A stretch of 64,000 nucleotides of DNA from Ligilactobacillus ubinensis (GTDB lineage Bacteria; Bacillota; Bacilli; Lactobacillales; Lactobacillaceae), in NCBI RefSeq assembly GCF_024160875.1, contig NZ_JAIULA010000010.1:26560-90559 (forward strand), read 5' to 3'. Under the pieces are notes generated by a model. It had not been told where the DNA came from and ran no database searches. It was given only the letters and a program-made list of their open reading frames with translations. The number at the start of each line of letters is the position of its first letter. Position 1 is the first letter of the stretch. Shown here in pieces: positions 21,272 through 32,434 of the stretch. The translations under genes and the position numbers were made by a program.

Positions 21272-22699
21272 TCATTTTTTCCTTTTTCTTAACCGTTGTA
21301 ATTTTCTTTTTTTGTTCTTTCGAACCATTCGATTCATTGACATTTTAGCTAATTTTCCAGATACTCCATCACCTAATAGGCCTTCCATTCCAGAAAAATT
21401 ACCATTCGACATTTTTCTCATCATGTCTCGCATCTGTTTAAATTGCTTAATCATACGATTAACTTCTTGCACAGGCCGACCTGAACCAGCTGCAATTCGA
21501 CGTCGACGACTTGGATTTAAAAGTTCTGGATCTTCTCTTTCCTTTAGTGTCATCGAGTATACAATAGCTTTTGTACGTTCAATATCTTTAGGGTCAACAT
21601 TAATGTTTTTTAAAGCCGGATTATTGGCCATTCCTGGAATCATTTTAATTACGTCTTCCATTGGACCCATTTTTTGCACTTGCTCCATTTGATCTAAAAA
21701 ATCGTTAAAGTCAAAGCTGTTCTCACGCATTTTTTCAGCCATGTCTTCTGCCTTTTTCTGATCAAAATCGCGCTGTGCTTTTTCGATTAAAGTAAGCATG
21801 TCTCCCATGCCAAGGATTCGCGAAGCCATACGTTCCGGATAGAAAACATCCAAGTCGGTCATTTTTTCTCCTTGACCAACAAATTTAATCGGTTTATTGG
21901 TAATTGCACGAATTGATAAAGCTGCTCCACCACGTGTATCACCATCTAATTTAGTTAAAACTACCCCAGTTACATCAAGTTGCGAATTGAATCCTTCGGC
22001 AACTTCAACTGCATTTTGTCCTGTCATTGCATCAACAGTTAACAATATTTCATTAGGCTGCGCTAATTCCTTAATTTGATGTAACTCATCCATTAGTTTT
22101 TCATCAATTTGCAAACGCCCGGCTGTATCAATAATAATATAGTCATTTTTCTTTTCTTTTGCTTCTGCTAATCCTTGACGAACAATTTCAACCGGATTAA
22201 CATCTGTGCCTAAAGAAAAAACGGGAACATCTATATTTTGTCCTAAGATTTGCAACTGGTCAATCGCAGCTGGCCGATAAACATCCGCTGCTATCAATAT
22301 TGGTCGAGCTTTTTGTTCATTTTTTAATTTAAGTGCTAATTTACCCGCAGTGGTTGTCTTCCCTGCACCTTGCAAACCAACCATCATTATGATTGTTGGA
22401 ATTTTAGGCGCTTTATTTAATGGGCTTTCTTTTTCCCCCATTACTTTAACTAACTCTTCATTAACAATTTTAACAATTTGTTGTGCTGGCGTTAAGCTTT
22501 CTAGCACTTCTACACCAACAGCACGAACTCTTACTTTTTTTACAAAATCTTTAACAACTTTAAAATTAACATCAGCTTCCAGTAAGGCTAATCGAATCTC
22601 ACGCATTACTTCTTTTACGTCTGACTCACTAATCTTGCCTTTACGTTTCAACTTGCTAATTGCATTTTGAAGTCGCTCAGTTAATCCTTCAAACGCCAT
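21272..22699 (-). CDS. ffh: Signal recognition particle GTPase Ffh
   Basis: A 475-residue SRP54 protein. The N domain starts MAFEGLTERLQNAISKLKRK. The G domain has GLQGAGKTTTAGKLA, DVYRPAAIDQL, DTAGRLQ and LTKLDGDTRGG. The M domain (about 300-440) is rich in Met, with VQKMGPMEDVIKMIPGM and RRRRIAAGSGRPVQEVNRMI for RNA binding. It targets nascent membrane proteins to FtsY, encoded two genes upstream. An ATG two codons earlier is possible. Confidence 0.96.
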   Translation of the reverse strand: MAFEGLTERLQNAISKLKRKGKISESDVKEVMREIRLALLEADVNFKVVKDFVKKVRVRAVGVEVLESLTPAQQIVKIVNEELVKVMGEKESPLNKAPKIPTIIMMVGLQGAGKTTTAGKLALKLKNEQKARPILIAADVYRPAAIDQLQILGQNIDVPVFSLGTDVNPVEIVRQGLAEAKEKKNDYIIIDTAGRLQIDEKLMDELHQIKELAQPNEILLTVDAMTGQNAVEVAEGFNSQLDVTGVVLTKLDGDTRGGAALSIRAITNKPIKFVGQGEKMTDLDVFYPERMASRILGMGDMLTLIEKAQRDFDQKKAEDMAEKMRENSFDFNDFLDQMEQVQKMGPMEDVIKMIPGMANNPALKNINVDPKDIERTKAIVYSMTLKEREDPELLNPSRRRRIAAGSGRPVQEVNRMIKQFKQMRDMMRKMSNGNFSGMEGLLGDGVSGKLAKMSMNRMVRKNKKRKLQRLRKRKK

Positions 22700-22717
22700 T
22701 GTCAAGCACCATCTTTC

Positions 22718-23056
22718 TTATTCTTCTAAGTTTTCCAAATTCTTGATTAAGTCCAATAATTTCTTATCTGTTGCGTAATTTTCTTGCACATAGCCTAAGA
22801 GAGCATCAGTTTGTGCACTCTCTAATTGAAAATGTTGATAGAGATGTAACTTACTTTCATATTCCTCTAAAATTTTTTCTGTTCGCTTTATATTATCATA
22901 AACCGCTTGCCGTGAAACAGCATAATTTTCAGCAATTTCGCCTAAAGAGTAATCATCACGATAATATGATTCAATATAATTCATCTGTTTTTTTGTTAGT
23001 AGTGGTTCATAAAACTCAAATAAAGCATTTATCCGATTTGTTTTCTCGATTGCCAT
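22718..23056 (-). CDS. ylxM: YlxM-family helix-turn-helix protein (UPF0122)
   Basis: A 112-residue protein with a sigma-70 region 4-like helix-turn-helix: [20 protein letters not shown] then [20 protein letters not shown]. It always lies between ftsY and ffh in Firmicutes; in streptococci YlxM modulates SRP-RNA assembly. It is 12 bp after ftsY and 18 bp before ffh, so one operon. Confidence 0.93.
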   Translation of the reverse strand: MAIEKTNRINALFEFYEPLLTKKQMNYIESYYRDDYSLGEIAENYAVSRQAVYDNIKRTEKILEEYESKLHLYQHFQLESAQTDALLGYVQENYATDKKLLDLIKNLENLEE

Positions 23057-23067
23057 TTGTTCACCAA

Positions 23068-24303
23068 CTAATCTTGCGTTACAAGGCCTTTAAATAGACC
23101 ATATACAAATTCTTCAGAATTAAAATCGCGTAAGTCATCCATTTTTTCACCTAAACCGACAAGCTTAACTGGGATATGCAATTCATTTCTGATTGCGAGA
23201 ACAATACCACCTCGTGCTGTTCCATCAAGCTTTGTCAACACAATGCCACTAACTTTTGTAACTTCTCCAAATTGCTTAGCTTGAGTTAAAGCATTTTGAC
23301 CAGTTGTTGCATCCAATGCTAATATAACTTCATGCGGCGCCTCAGGAAGCTCGCGAACTATTACTCTTTGAATTTTCTCCAATTCATTCATTAAGTTGAC
23401 TTTATTTTGTAACCTACCAGCTGTGTCAACCAGCAAAATATCATAGTTTTCTTTCTTAGCTTTTTGGACTGCCTCAAAAACAACTGCAGCTGGATCACTT
23501 TTCTCCTCTTTATGCACTACTTCCACATTAACGCGGCGACCCCACTCAACTAATTGCTCAATGGCGCCAGCTCTAAACGTATCCGCAGCTGCCATTAAAA
23601 CCTTTTTACCTTCAGTTTGATATCTATGTGCCAGTTTTCCAATTGTCGTTGTCTTTCCTACACCATTAACGCCTACAAACAGATAGATTGTTGGACCTTG
23701 CTTAGCAAAATGTAACTGACTATCTTCGCTTTTGCCTTCTTCTTCATAGATATTAACTAGTTTTTCAATAATTACATTTGATACATCTTTTTTTTGCTTA
23801 ACATTTTGGAATTTTACTTCATTGCGTAATTCTTCGCTAATCTTCATAGCCATTTCAAAACCTACATCCGCTTCAATTAATGTCTCTTCTAAATCATCGA
23901 AGAAATCTTCATCTACACTTCGGAAATTTGCAAGCAAAGCGTTAATCTTAGCTCCAAATCCATCTCTACTTTTAGTTAAGCCATGATAATATCTTTGTGT
24001 TTCAGCAACATTTTGGGCTTGATTCTGCTCGTTTACTGAAGTAACCTCTTCAGTTGCCTTATTTTCTACTGTATCTACTGTCTTTTCTGTCGCTACTTCA
24101 CTAACTTCATCTACAGTGACATCAGCTTGGTTACTGGTTTCTTCGTTTTTTAAGGTTGTCTTATCTTGATTTTCTTCAAGTTCTGGTTGCTTAATTGCTA
24201 CTTGTTCATCAGCTTGGTTTTCTTTTATAGCTTCGCTTTGTTCTGATTGAGGCTTTTCTTCTTGTACCCCAAATGCCTTTTTTAACTTATCAAAGAGACC
24301 CAT
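23068..24303 (-). CDS. ftsY: SRP receptor FtsY
   Basis: A 411-residue GTPase. A long acidic, Glu/Val-rich A domain (about 15-110) precedes the NG core: [47 protein letters not shown] and [13 protein letters not shown]. It docks Ffh-bound ribosomes at the membrane. The N-terminus [17 protein letters not shown] is an amphipathic membrane-binding helix. Confidence 0.96.
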   Translation of the reverse strand: MGLFDKLKKAFGVQEEKPQSEQSEAIKENQADEQVAIKQPELEENQDKTTLKNEETSNQADVTVDEVSEVATEKTVDTVENKATEEVTSVNEQNQAQNVAETQRYYHGLTKSRDGFGAKINALLANFRSVDEDFFDDLEETLIEADVGFEMAMKISEELRNEVKFQNVKQKKDVSNVIIEKLVNIYEEEGKSEDSQLHFAKQGPTIYLFVGVNGVGKTTTIGKLAHRYQTEGKKVLMAAADTFRAGAIEQLVEWGRRVNVEVVHKEEKSDPAAVVFEAVQKAKKENYDILLVDTAGRLQNKVNLMNELEKIQRVIVRELPEAPHEVILALDATTGQNALTQAKQFGEVTKVSGIVLTKLDGTARGGIVLAIRNELHIPVKLVGLGEKMDDLRDFNSEEFVYGLFKGLVTQD

Positions 24304-24362
24304 ACTATACCCCCTCTTGTGTATTGTTCCGCTTAGTTCATTCTAGCAAAAATTAATTAAAA

Positions 24363-27300
24363 TTACATTACTTCTTCTAGGGAAACGGAAACCATTTTTG
24401 AAATTCCAGATTCCTGCATTGTTACTCCATACAAAGTATTTGCATTCATCATCGTTCCTTTTCTATGCGTAATCACAATAAACTGTGTTTCCATATCAAA
24501 ATTCTGAAGATACTGTGAGTAACGCACCACATTAGCATCGTCTAATGCTGCTTCAGCTTCATCCAAAACAACAAATGGAACCGGTCGTACTTTTAAAATT
24601 GCAAACAAAAGTGCAATAGCTGTTAATGCTTTTTCTCCACCAGAAAGCAATGTTAACGCCTGAAATTTTTTTCCTGGCGGTTGCGCCATAATTTCAATTC
24701 CCGTTGTTAATAAATCATCTGGCTCAGTTAAACTAAGTTGTGCACGTCCACCGCCAAAAATAGCTGGAAAAATAGCTGTAAATGCTTCAGATACTTTTGT
24801 AAATGTCTGTTTAAATCGCAATTTTACTTCTTCATCCATTTCATCCATGCTATTGGTAAGCTGGTCTTTGGCTTCCAATAAGTCATCTTGTTGTTTCGTT
24901 AAAAACTCATAACGTTCATTAACACGTTCAAACTCGCTAATCGCACCTAAATTAACTTCACCTAAATCATCTAAACCTAACTTTAAAAGCTTCAAGCGGC
25001 GTTTGACATTTTCTAAATCAGTTTCTAAATCTTCTTTTTCTAACGCTTTTTCATAAGTAAGTTCATGCCGTTCAGAAAGTGAATTTAAATAATTTTCCAA
25101 TAAAGTTTCGAGATGACTATCATAACGTGTTTTCTCATTTTGCTCATCATAAGCTGCCTTTTGTAATTCGTTAACACGCGTTAGCTCTTTTTCTGCAATT
25201 GTAACTTCTTTGTGCAGTTGTTTTCGCTGACTAATCATTTCTTGAACTTTAACATTCAACATAGTATGTTCTTTATCAACCGCTTTTTTCTTAGCTTCTA
25301 AATCCTCTGTTCGCCCACTATGCTGTTGCTGTTCTGATAACAAATTATTTAGCCTATTTTGGGTTTTCAAAATGTTTTGCTCTAATCGTTCTATTTGATT
25401 AGTTATCTCTTTTAATTGTAACTTTTGCGACTGTAACCGCTCATCAATAACTGCTTTAGACTGAATAGCCTCATTTAGTGCATGCTCATTTTTTTGTTGC
25501 ATATGTTCTGCATTATTAAAGTAGGCTTTTTTACTCTCTAATTGCTGTTTTTGCTTATCTAATTTATGCGCCAAATCACTTATCTTTACAGCTAATTCAT
25601 CTTTTTGTAATTGATAGTTACTTTCATTTTTCTTAGCATCTTCTTGTGCATGGATATGCATATCGACTTCGCGTTTTTGATGCTCAATTTCGATTTTTAA
25701 AACATCATATTTTTTTTGTACAGGTTGCTTTGCTTCTTCTAGCTTCGTTATCTGTATCTTAAGCTCTTCTAAATACTGTTGGCTTTTTTCTAACTGCTTT
25801 CTATTCTGAGCACCTTCAAGTTCAACTGTTTCCATCTTTTTGCGCATGGTTACTATATTTTGAGCTAAACTATCTGTTTGTTGCTTTTGTTCTAACAAGC
25901 CTGTGTGTTTTTGTTGCGTACTCCCACCAGTCATTGAGCCACCAGCATTAATAATATCACCGTTAAGCGTTACAATCTTTACAGCATGGTTTAGTCGTGT
26001 TGCAACAACTGTTGCATTATCTAAATTTTCAACAACTACTGTTGTCCCTAACAGATGTTGCAAAATTGGCTGATCATTAGCATTTACTTGCACAAGATTG
26101 CTGGCTACATCAATTACACCAACTGTTTCTTTTAGAATTTGCAATTGATTAGTATTCAGACTACGTTTTCTTACAGTATTCCTAGGTAGAAAGGTTGCTC
26201 TTCCATAATGATTTTTTGATAAATATCTAATTGCTTCTTTAGCGGCACTATCTGTTGTTACTACAACATTTTGTAACTGACCACCTAATGTTGTTTCAAT
26301 GGCCTTACTATACTCAGGTGCCACTTTAAATAGCTCTGCAACTGCTCCTACAATACCGGATAATTTACTTTTAGCCTGTAAAACTTTTTTAACGCCTTGG
26401 TAGTACCCCGAATAATTAGCAGCCACATTTTTCAATGTGTCATATTGCGTTTCAGCCTTTTTCAAAATATCGCTTGCTTGGTACCACCGCTCTTTTTGAT
26501 TATCCAATCTTCGCGTACATTTAACCACATCTTCGTTAGCAACAGTTTGTTTTTGCTGTAAATCTGTTAGTTGACTGTTGAGTCTTGCTAAATTTTTTTC
26601 AGCTTCTTTAATTTGCTTTTCATTATTCAAAAATTCTGCTTTTGCATCATTAAGTTTTGTATTTGTATTCTGTTGAACAGCAACTTGATTCAAATACTCT
26701 TTTTCCAAATATTTTTGTTCATTTTCAAAAGCATCTTTCGCTTTGATATCGTTAAAAATATCTTGTTGCAATTTTTCAATTTGTGCTGACAATGTTTTTG
26801 CATCAGTTTGTCCTTCTAATCTCAACTGACTGATTTGTTCTTCTAATTCAGCTTTCTTTGCTTCTATTTCAGCGATTTGTTGCAAAATTTGCTTTTTATC
26901 TTGATTTGCATCAGTTAAACTTTGTTGATCTTCAGAAATCCTTTGTTTAGCATCATTTCTTTGCATATCTTGATATTCATGTGTTTGCTTGGAAACTTTT
27001 TGTTCACCACTTAGGTAACCTTTTTGTTGCGTTAATTCAACTAATCTCTTTTGAGCACTATCAATTTGTTCTTCTAACTGCTGCTGTTGTTCATGCAGCA
27101 TCTGAGTTAAATCTTTTTGTTTTCTTGCATTATGCTCATGTTTTTCCACAATTTGCTTAATTTTTTGTAGTTCTATTTGAATTTTTTCTTTTTCTGCGCT
27201 TTTAGACTTAATCTCTAATACTAAATTATTTAAATCAAAGTGATCATACTGCTTTTTTTGTTCTAAATAATCATGTGCGATACTTGCTTGTTCTTCTAAT

Positions 27301-27911
27301 GGCTGTCTTTGTTGATATAATTCAGTAATGATATCAGCAACTCGATTGAGATGAGATGTTGTCTCTTCAAGTTCTTTTTGCGCACGGCTTTTTTCTTTTT
27401 TGTATTTTAATACACCTGCAACTTCCTCGATTAAACTACGTCTGTCTTGTGGCTTACTATTAAAAATAGATTCTACTCGTCCTTGAGAAATTATTGAAAA
27501 CGATTCTTTACCTAATCCCGTATCCAAAAATAAATCTACTATATCGCGTAAACGTACCGTTTTACCATTAATCAAGAATTCACTTTCACCATTTCGAAAA
27601 ATTCTACGCGTAATGACTATTTGTGCTGGTTGTTTTTTCAAAAAATAATCAGAATTATCTAGTTCAATTTCAACTTCAGCACGATTTAATTTTGCACGCG
27701 TATCCGACCCTGCAAAAATAACATCTGGCATCTTACCTCCACGCAAGCTTTTAGCTGATTGCTCACCTAATACCCAACGTAAGCCTTCAATAATATTGCT
27801 TTTCCCACTACCATTAGGACCAACAATTCCTGTAATCCCAGGTTGAAACTCAATTTTTGTTTTATCAGCAAAAGATTTAAAGCCATTTAATGTCAGTGCT
27901 TTTAATCTCAA
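24363..27911 (-). CDS. smc: Chromosome segregation ATPase SMC
   Basis: An 1182-residue SMC. The N-terminal head has GPNGSGKSNIIEGLRWVLGE. The hinge at about 510-660 ends in LNGDIINAGGSMTGGS. Two long coiled coils lie on either side. The C-terminal head has LLSGGEKALTAIALLFAILK and FVVLDEAEAALDDANVVRY. It condenses and segregates origins together with ScpAB. It lies in the conserved rnc-smc-ftsY order, 59 bp from ftsY. Confidence 0.96.
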   Translation of the reverse strand: MRLKALTLNGFKSFADKTKIEFQPGITGIVGPNGSGKSNIIEGLRWVLGEQSAKSLRGGKMPDVIFAGSDTRAKLNRAEVEIELDNSDYFLKKQPAQIVITRRIFRNGESEFLINGKTVRLRDIVDLFLDTGLGKESFSIISQGRVESIFNSKPQDRRSLIEEVAGVLKYKKEKSRAQKELEETTSHLNRVADIITELYQQRQPLEEQASIAHDYLEQKKQYDHFDLNNLVLEIKSKSAEKEKIQIELQKIKQIVEKHEHNARKQKDLTQMLHEQQQQLEEQIDSAQKRLVELTQQKGYLSGEQKVSKQTHEYQDMQRNDAKQRISEDQQSLTDANQDKKQILQQIAEIEAKKAELEEQISQLRLEGQTDAKTLSAQIEKLQQDIFNDIKAKDAFENEQKYLEKEYLNQVAVQQNTNTKLNDAKAEFLNNEKQIKEAEKNLARLNSQLTDLQQKQTVANEDVVKCTRRLDNQKERWYQASDILKKAETQYDTLKNVAANYSGYYQGVKKVLQAKSKLSGIVGAVAELFKVAPEYSKAIETTLGGQLQNVVVTTDSAAKEAIRYLSKNHYGRATFLPRNTVRKRSLNTNQLQILKETVGVIDVASNLVQVNANDQPILQHLLGTTVVVENLDNATVVATRLNHAVKIVTLNGDIINAGGSMTGGSTQQKHTGLLEQKQQTDSLAQNIVTMRKKMETVELEGAQNRKQLEKSQQYLEELKIQITKLEEAKQPVQKKYDVLKIEIEHQKREVDMHIHAQEDAKKNESNYQLQKDELAVKISDLAHKLDKQKQQLESKKAYFNNAEHMQQKNEHALNEAIQSKAVIDERLQSQKLQLKEITNQIERLEQNILKTQNRLNNLLSEQQQHSGRTEDLEAKKKAVDKEHTMLNVKVQEMISQRKQLHKEVTIAEKELTRVNELQKAAYDEQNEKTRYDSHLETLLENYLNSLSERHELTYEKALEKEDLETDLENVKRRLKLLKLGLDDLGEVNLGAISEFERVNERYEFLTKQQDDLLEAKDQLTNSMDEMDEEVKLRFKQTFTKVSEAFTAIFPAIFGGGRAQLSLTEPDDLLTTGIEIMAQPPGKKFQALTLLSGGEKALTAIALLFAILKVRPVPFVVLDEAEAALDDANVVRYSQYLQNFDMETQFIVITHRKGTMMNANTLYGVTMQESGISKMVSVSLEEVM

Positions 27912-27941
27912 ATTGTAGCTCCTCCTTCAATTTTTAATCTA

Positions 27942-28634
27942 CTATTGACGAATATTTTTTAAAGCCTGTTTAGCTGCCATTTGTTCCGCTGCCTTTTTTG
28001 AATGACCACTACCCTTGCCAATCAGCTTGCCTTCTGCATAAACGGCCATCTGGTAAACTCTATCGTTATCAGGGCCTTCAGTAGATAAAACATCATATTG
28101 AATAGCACAGTCACCATCTTGTTGCAAATATTCTTGTAATTCCGTTTTATGATCCAACAAATGATCAAACCATCCCATATCAAGTTTTGGAAAAACAACC
28201 TTGTGAATAAATTGAATAACAACTTTTCTTCCTTGATCTAAATACAAGGCTCCAATAAACGCCTCAAAAATATCACATAATAAAGATGGTCGCTGACGCG
28301 CATTAGCCTTTTCTTCTCCTTTTCCTAAACGAATATATTCATCGAAATGACATTCTTTAGCAAAACGACTAAAGCTCTCTTCACAAACCATTGCGGCTCT
28401 TAAGCGAGATAATTTTCCTTCTGGTAACATAGGATAACGTTCAAATAAATATTCAGAAACACACAACTGCATCACTGCATCACCTAAAAATTCTATTCTT
28501 TCATAATACTTCAGTTTTTCTTTAGGATGCTCATTAACGTATGAAGCATGCGTAAATGCCTCATCAAACAAATCATTATTCTTAATATCAATTTGAAAAT
28601 CATTATGTAACATTTTTGCTAATCCGATTATCAA
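27942..28634 (-). CDS. rnc: Ribonuclease III
   Basis: A 230-residue double-strand RNase. The catalytic domain has YERIEFLGDAVMQLCVSEYL with the E-x-x-x-D signature and a later CDIFEAFIGALYLDQG. The C-terminal dsRNA-binding domain ends VYAEGKLIGKGSGHSKKAAE. The start is a TTG at 28634 with AGAGGAGA nine bases before it, since no ATG is well placed. It processes rRNA and regulatory duplexes. Confidence 0.95.
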   Translation of the reverse strand: MIIGLAKMLHNDFQIDIKNNDLFDEAFTHASYVNEHPKEKLKYYERIEFLGDAVMQLCVSEYLFERYPMLPEGKLSRLRAAMVCEESFSRFAKECHFDEYIRLGKGEEKANARQRPSLLCDIFEAFIGALYLDQGRKVVIQFIHKVVFPKLDMGWFDHLLDHKTELQEYLQQDGDCAIQYDVLSTEGPDNDRVYQMAVYAEGKLIGKGSGHSKKAAEQMAAKQALKNIRQ

Positions 28635-28759
28635 TATATAAATCTCCTCTTTATAATTTTTGCATCAACTAATTATACCAAATACACACTTGATATTCTA
28701 ATTTGTCCAATAAGAATACTGTGCTCTACAATCTTCGGTGCTTTTTTCTTTAAGCAAAT

Positions 28760-28792
28760 AAGAGACTGAGAAAAACATTTTCTCAGTCTCTT
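28760..28792. terminator. Terminator after acpP
   Basis: AGAGACTGAGAAAA pairs with TTTTCTCAGTCTCT over a short loop. It separates acpP from the rnc-smc-ftsY group. Confidence 0.85.
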
Positions 28793-28802
28793 TAATTGCT
28801 TA

Positions 28803-29045
28803 CTATTTTTGATGTACTTTGATAAATTTAACTGCATCGCCAACAGTCGCAATTTTTTCAGCATCCTCATCTGAAATCTCTGAACCAAATGTATCTTCAA
28901 GTTCTAGTACAAATTCAACTGCGTCTATTGAATCAGCATTCAAATCATCTTGAAAACTTAATTCTTTAGTAACTTTATCTGCTGAAATCTCAAAATGTTC
29001 TTCAATAATTTGTGCAATTTTAGCAAAAATTTCTTCTTCTGTCAT
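28803..29045 (-). CDS. acpP: Acyl carrier protein
   Basis: An 80-residue acidic four-helix carrier. The 4'-phosphopantetheine site is Ser in LNADSIDAVEFVLELED. It carries acyl chains in fatty-acid synthesis and lies 164 bp after plsX, its usual neighbour in Firmicutes. AAGGAGATATAGA precedes the ATG. Lactobacilli often have a second ACP in the fab cluster. Confidence 0.95.
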   Translation of the reverse strand: MTEEEIFAKIAQIIEEHFEISADKVTKELSFQDDLNADSIDAVEFVLELEDTFGSEISDEDAEKIATVGDAVKFIKVHQK

Positions 29046-29209
29046 TTCTATATCTCCTTGCTTAAATGTTATTTATGCTTTTATTAGATCTCTTTTTGTT
29101 TTACCGCCTAATAAACGTATTCAAACATTCATCATTATATTATCTTTCTTAATATAAACACTCAGCAAAAATATTGTAACCACTTTATTGAAAAAAGTCT
29201 AGTCATTTG

Positions 29210-30229
29210 CTAGATTTTCTCCTCTGTTTCATTTTCTGCCAAATACTTTGTAAACTTCGGAACAACTTCGCCTTCAATCATTGTTCGAATCTGCTTAATT
29301 GTATAATATACTGTTTTCGCATCACTTGCACCATGCGCTTTGACAACCGGCGCTTTTGTTCCTAACAATACCGCACCACCATATTGAGATTGATCCATCT
29401 TTGATTTAATAGATTTAAATGCCGGCTTTAATAACATTGCCCCCATTTTACCACTTAATCCTGAGGACATTATTGATTCTTTTAACAATGACATTACTGC
29501 GCTAACAGTTCCTTCAATTGATTTCAAAACTGCATTTCCCGTAAAGCCATCTGCTACAACAACATCGCATAACCCCTTCAACAAGTCGCGAGATTCAATG
29601 TTACCAATAAAATTAATTGTCTTATCAGCTGCAATTAGTTGGTGTGCTTCAAGTGTTACTTTATTTCCCTTATGTGGTTCGGTTCCATTATTCAATAATC
29701 CAATTCGCGGATTCTTTAAACCACGCACATTTTCAGCATAATATTTACCCAAAAGAGCATACTGATACAACTGGTCTGGCTTACTATCTGCATTCGCACC
29801 ACTATCAAGTAAGTTAAAAGTTCCATCACCAGTTGGACTGTCTAATACTGGTAATGTTGATAACAATCCTGGTCGTGCAACACTTTTAACACGACCTACT
29901 ACTAATAAACCTGCTGCTAATAACGCACCTGTATTCCCACAAGAAAAAAGCGCATCTGCCTTGCCTTCTTTAACCGCTAAGGCTGCTTTTACCATTGAAG
30001 AGTCTTTCTTTCTTCTTACTGCTCGGACAGGTTCATCATTCATATCTATGACTTCTGTTGTATGTTCAATAATAATTCTTTCTTTACTTTTCAATAAAGC
30101 TGTTATTTTTTTTTCATCTCCAAAAAGCACAAATTCGACATTTTTGAATTCATCTCGTGCTAACTCTACACCCGCAATTACTGCGTCAGGTGCATTATCC
30201 CCGCCCATTGCATCTATTGCTATTTTCAA
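29210..30229 (-). CDS. plsX: Acyl-ACP:phosphate acyltransferase PlsX
   Basis: PlsX makes acyl-phosphate from acyl-ACP for phospholipid synthesis. [20 protein letters not shown] at the start, [40 protein letters not shown] and [19 protein letters not shown] are typical. I choose the TTG at 30229, eight bases after AAAGGA; an ATG three codons earlier overlaps that site. 339 residues, peripheral membrane enzyme. Confidence 0.94.
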   Translation of the reverse strand: MKIAIDAMGGDNAPDAVIAGVELARDEFKNVEFVLFGDEKKITALLKSKERIIIEHTTEVIDMNDEPVRAVRRKKDSSMVKAALAVKEGKADALFSCGNTGALLAAGLLVVGRVKSVARPGLLSTLPVLDSPTGDGTFNLLDSGANADSKPDQLYQYALLGKYYAENVRGLKNPRIGLLNNGTEPHKGNKVTLEAHQLIAADKTINFIGNIESRDLLKGLCDVVVADGFTGNAVLKSIEGTVSAVMSLLKESIMSSGLSGKMGAMLLKPAFKSIKSKMDQSQYGGAVLLGTKAPVVKAHGASDAKTVYYTIKQIRTMIEGEVVPKFTKYLAENETEEKI

Positions 30230-30257
30230 AATAATCATCCTTTCTCTTTTATATCCA

Positions 30258-32297
30258 TTAATCGAAATTTTTTTCCAAACGTAATTTCCGGTTTAAATAA
30301 TGCAGCAACCCTATATTTTCTGTATTGTTCTCAAAATCTTCTGCAAATATAATTTTATGTGCTTCATTTTGAGCAATTTGTAATATTTTTAAATCAGCAA
30401 TTGGATCTCCAACCTTGAAATCAGGAATACCTGATTGCTTATAGCCTAAGACATCACCTGGTCCGCGTAATTCTAAATCTTTTTGCGCAATTACAAACCC
30501 ATCACTTGTTTCTACCATCGTTTTCATTCTTGCTTTTCCATAATCATTTTGCGGATTAGCAACTAACAAGCAATATGACTCATTTTGGCCTCTACCAACA
30601 CGCCCGCGAAGTTGGTGTAACTGCGCTAATCCGAACCGATCTGCATCTAAAATAACCATAAGAGTTGCATTAGGTACATCAACTCCGACTTCGATTACAG
30701 TTGTTGAAACCAAAACATTAAGCTCTTTATTTTTGAACTGTTGCATAACTAAATCTTTTTCTTTACTCTTCATTTTGCCATGCAAAAGTCCAACTTTATA
30801 GTGTGGAGCGAAATAATCTTTCATATTCTGCCAAACTTCTTGCGCATTTTGTAAATCCATCATTTCTGATTCTTCAATCAGCGGAGAGATAACATATGCC
30901 TGTCTCCCCTGTTTAATTTGGCTAGAAATAAATTTTAATACTTCAGTCATCTGTTCTTTTTTTAGCCAGTTCGTCTTAATCGGTTTTCTACCCTTAGGTA
31001 ACTCATCAATAACTGAAACGTCCATTTCCCCATAAGCCGTTATGGCTAATGTTCTTGGAATTGGTGTAGCTGTCATTGTTAATACATCTGGCTTTAAACC
31101 TTTTTCCCGTAAAATACGCCGTTGTTCAACTCCAAAACGATGCTGTTCATCTGTAACTACTAAACCTAGTTTACTAAATTCAACATCATTTTGTATCAAA
31201 GCATGTGTACCTATAACAAGATCAATTTCGCCATTAGCTAAATGTTTTAATAATTCACGCCGCATCTTTAATCTACTTGAAGTTGCACCCGTTAATAATG
31301 CTAGATTAACATTGAAGTTTTCAAATAGTTGACTAAATTTTTCCGCATGTTGTTGCGCTAAAATTTCCGTTGGAACCATTAATGCAGCTTGATATCCCGC
31401 TGTCACTGCTGCATACATTGCTATCGCAGCAATAACTGTTTTTCCAGAACCGACATCTCCTTGCAACAGACGATTCATATGCATATCTCTATGCATATCA
31501 AAACAAATTTCATTAACTACTCTTTTTTGAGCAGCTGTTAATTCAAACGGTAATTTTGTGATGAATGCACGTATTTTCGTATTGTCATACTGTAAACGCA
31601 CACCCTTTTCTTTATGCTCACTTTTTTTTAAAAGTTGAATTCCAACTTGAAAACGGAAGAATTCTTCAAAAATAGCCGATCTACGTGCTAATTGTGCTAC
31701 TTTCGCTGTTTTAGGAAAATGCATATCATAAATCATCTGTTTTCTTGATTCAAGACGATACTTATGTTGTAAAGTCACAGGAACAATATCTTCTAAAAAA
31801 TCAGCATAAGTAACATAAGCTAGCTGAATTATCTGTTTTATAGTACTGGCCTTTATTTCTTTTGAAGCACGATATACTCCAACAAAGTCATTGCTTTGTA
31901 CCGCAAGTATTTTCATTCCCGCAAGACTTTGCCGCTTTGAATCATATTTACCATATATTGCAATGTCTTGTCCTGTTGATAGTTGTTTTTTTAAGTATGC
32001 TTGATTAAAAAAAGTTATTAAAACCACATCATGTTCTACCAACAATTTGAAACTAAGGCGACTTTTAGCTCTGCCGAAATGTGATAACACCGGTTCAGAT
32101 GCTACAACCCCTTTTACAGCAACTTTTTGCCCATCGGCAATTTCGCCTAATTGTTTAACCACTAAATCATCATAACGAAAAGGATAATATGTTAATAAGT
32201 CTTCAATCGTACTTATCCCCAACTTATTTAATGCTTGTACCTTTTTAGGCCCTACACCTTTTAGTACGCCTACACTATCAATAAGCTGCCGTTGCAT
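30258..32297 (-). CDS. recG: ATP-dependent DNA helicase RecG
   Basis: A 679-residue helicase with the N-terminal wedge (OB) domain (about 60-150), Walker [52 protein letters not shown], and the motif VI region [18 protein letters not shown]. RecG remodels stalled forks and branched DNA. It ends 19 bp before the plsX start and probably shares its transcript. Confidence 0.96.
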   Translation of the reverse strand: MQRQLIDSVGVLKGVGPKKVQALNKLGISTIEDLLTYYPFRYDDLVVKQLGEIADGQKVAVKGVVASEPVLSHFGRAKSRLSFKLLVEHDVVLITFFNQAYLKKQLSTGQDIAIYGKYDSKRQSLAGMKILAVQSNDFVGVYRASKEIKASTIKQIIQLAYVTYADFLEDIVPVTLQHKYRLESRKQMIYDMHFPKTAKVAQLARRSAIFEEFFRFQVGIQLLKKSEHKEKGVRLQYDNTKIRAFITKLPFELTAAQKRVVNEICFDMHRDMHMNRLLQGDVGSGKTVIAAIAMYAAVTAGYQAALMVPTEILAQQHAEKFSQLFENFNVNLALLTGATSSRLKMRRELLKHLANGEIDLVIGTHALIQNDVEFSKLGLVVTDEQHRFGVEQRRILREKGLKPDVLTMTATPIPRTLAITAYGEMDVSVIDELPKGRKPIKTNWLKKEQMTEVLKFISSQIKQGRQAYVISPLIEESEMMDLQNAQEVWQNMKDYFAPHYKVGLLHGKMKSKEKDLVMQQFKNKELNVLVSTTVIEVGVDVPNATLMVILDADRFGLAQLHQLRGRVGRGQNESYCLLVANPQNDYGKARMKTMVETSDGFVIAQKDLELRGPGDVLGYKQSGIPDFKVGDPIADLKILQIAQNEAHKIIFAEDFENNTENIGLLHYLNRKLRLEKNFD

Positions 32298-32359
32298 CTA
32301 CATCCCCTCCATTACACACCAGCTTGATATTAACATTTCAAAATTCATTGATAATTACA

Positions 32360-32390
32360 GATAAAGGTTGAGAAAATAAATTCCCAACCT
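32360..32390 (-). terminator. Terminator after fakA
   Basis: AGGTTGGGAA pairs with TTCTCAACCT (one G-T pair), then TTTAT on the leftward strand. The interval up to recG holds nothing else I can see. Confidence 0.7.
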
Positions 32391-32434
32391 CTGACGCTGA
32401 CAAATAACGCTATCTGCTTACTATTATTTAAAAT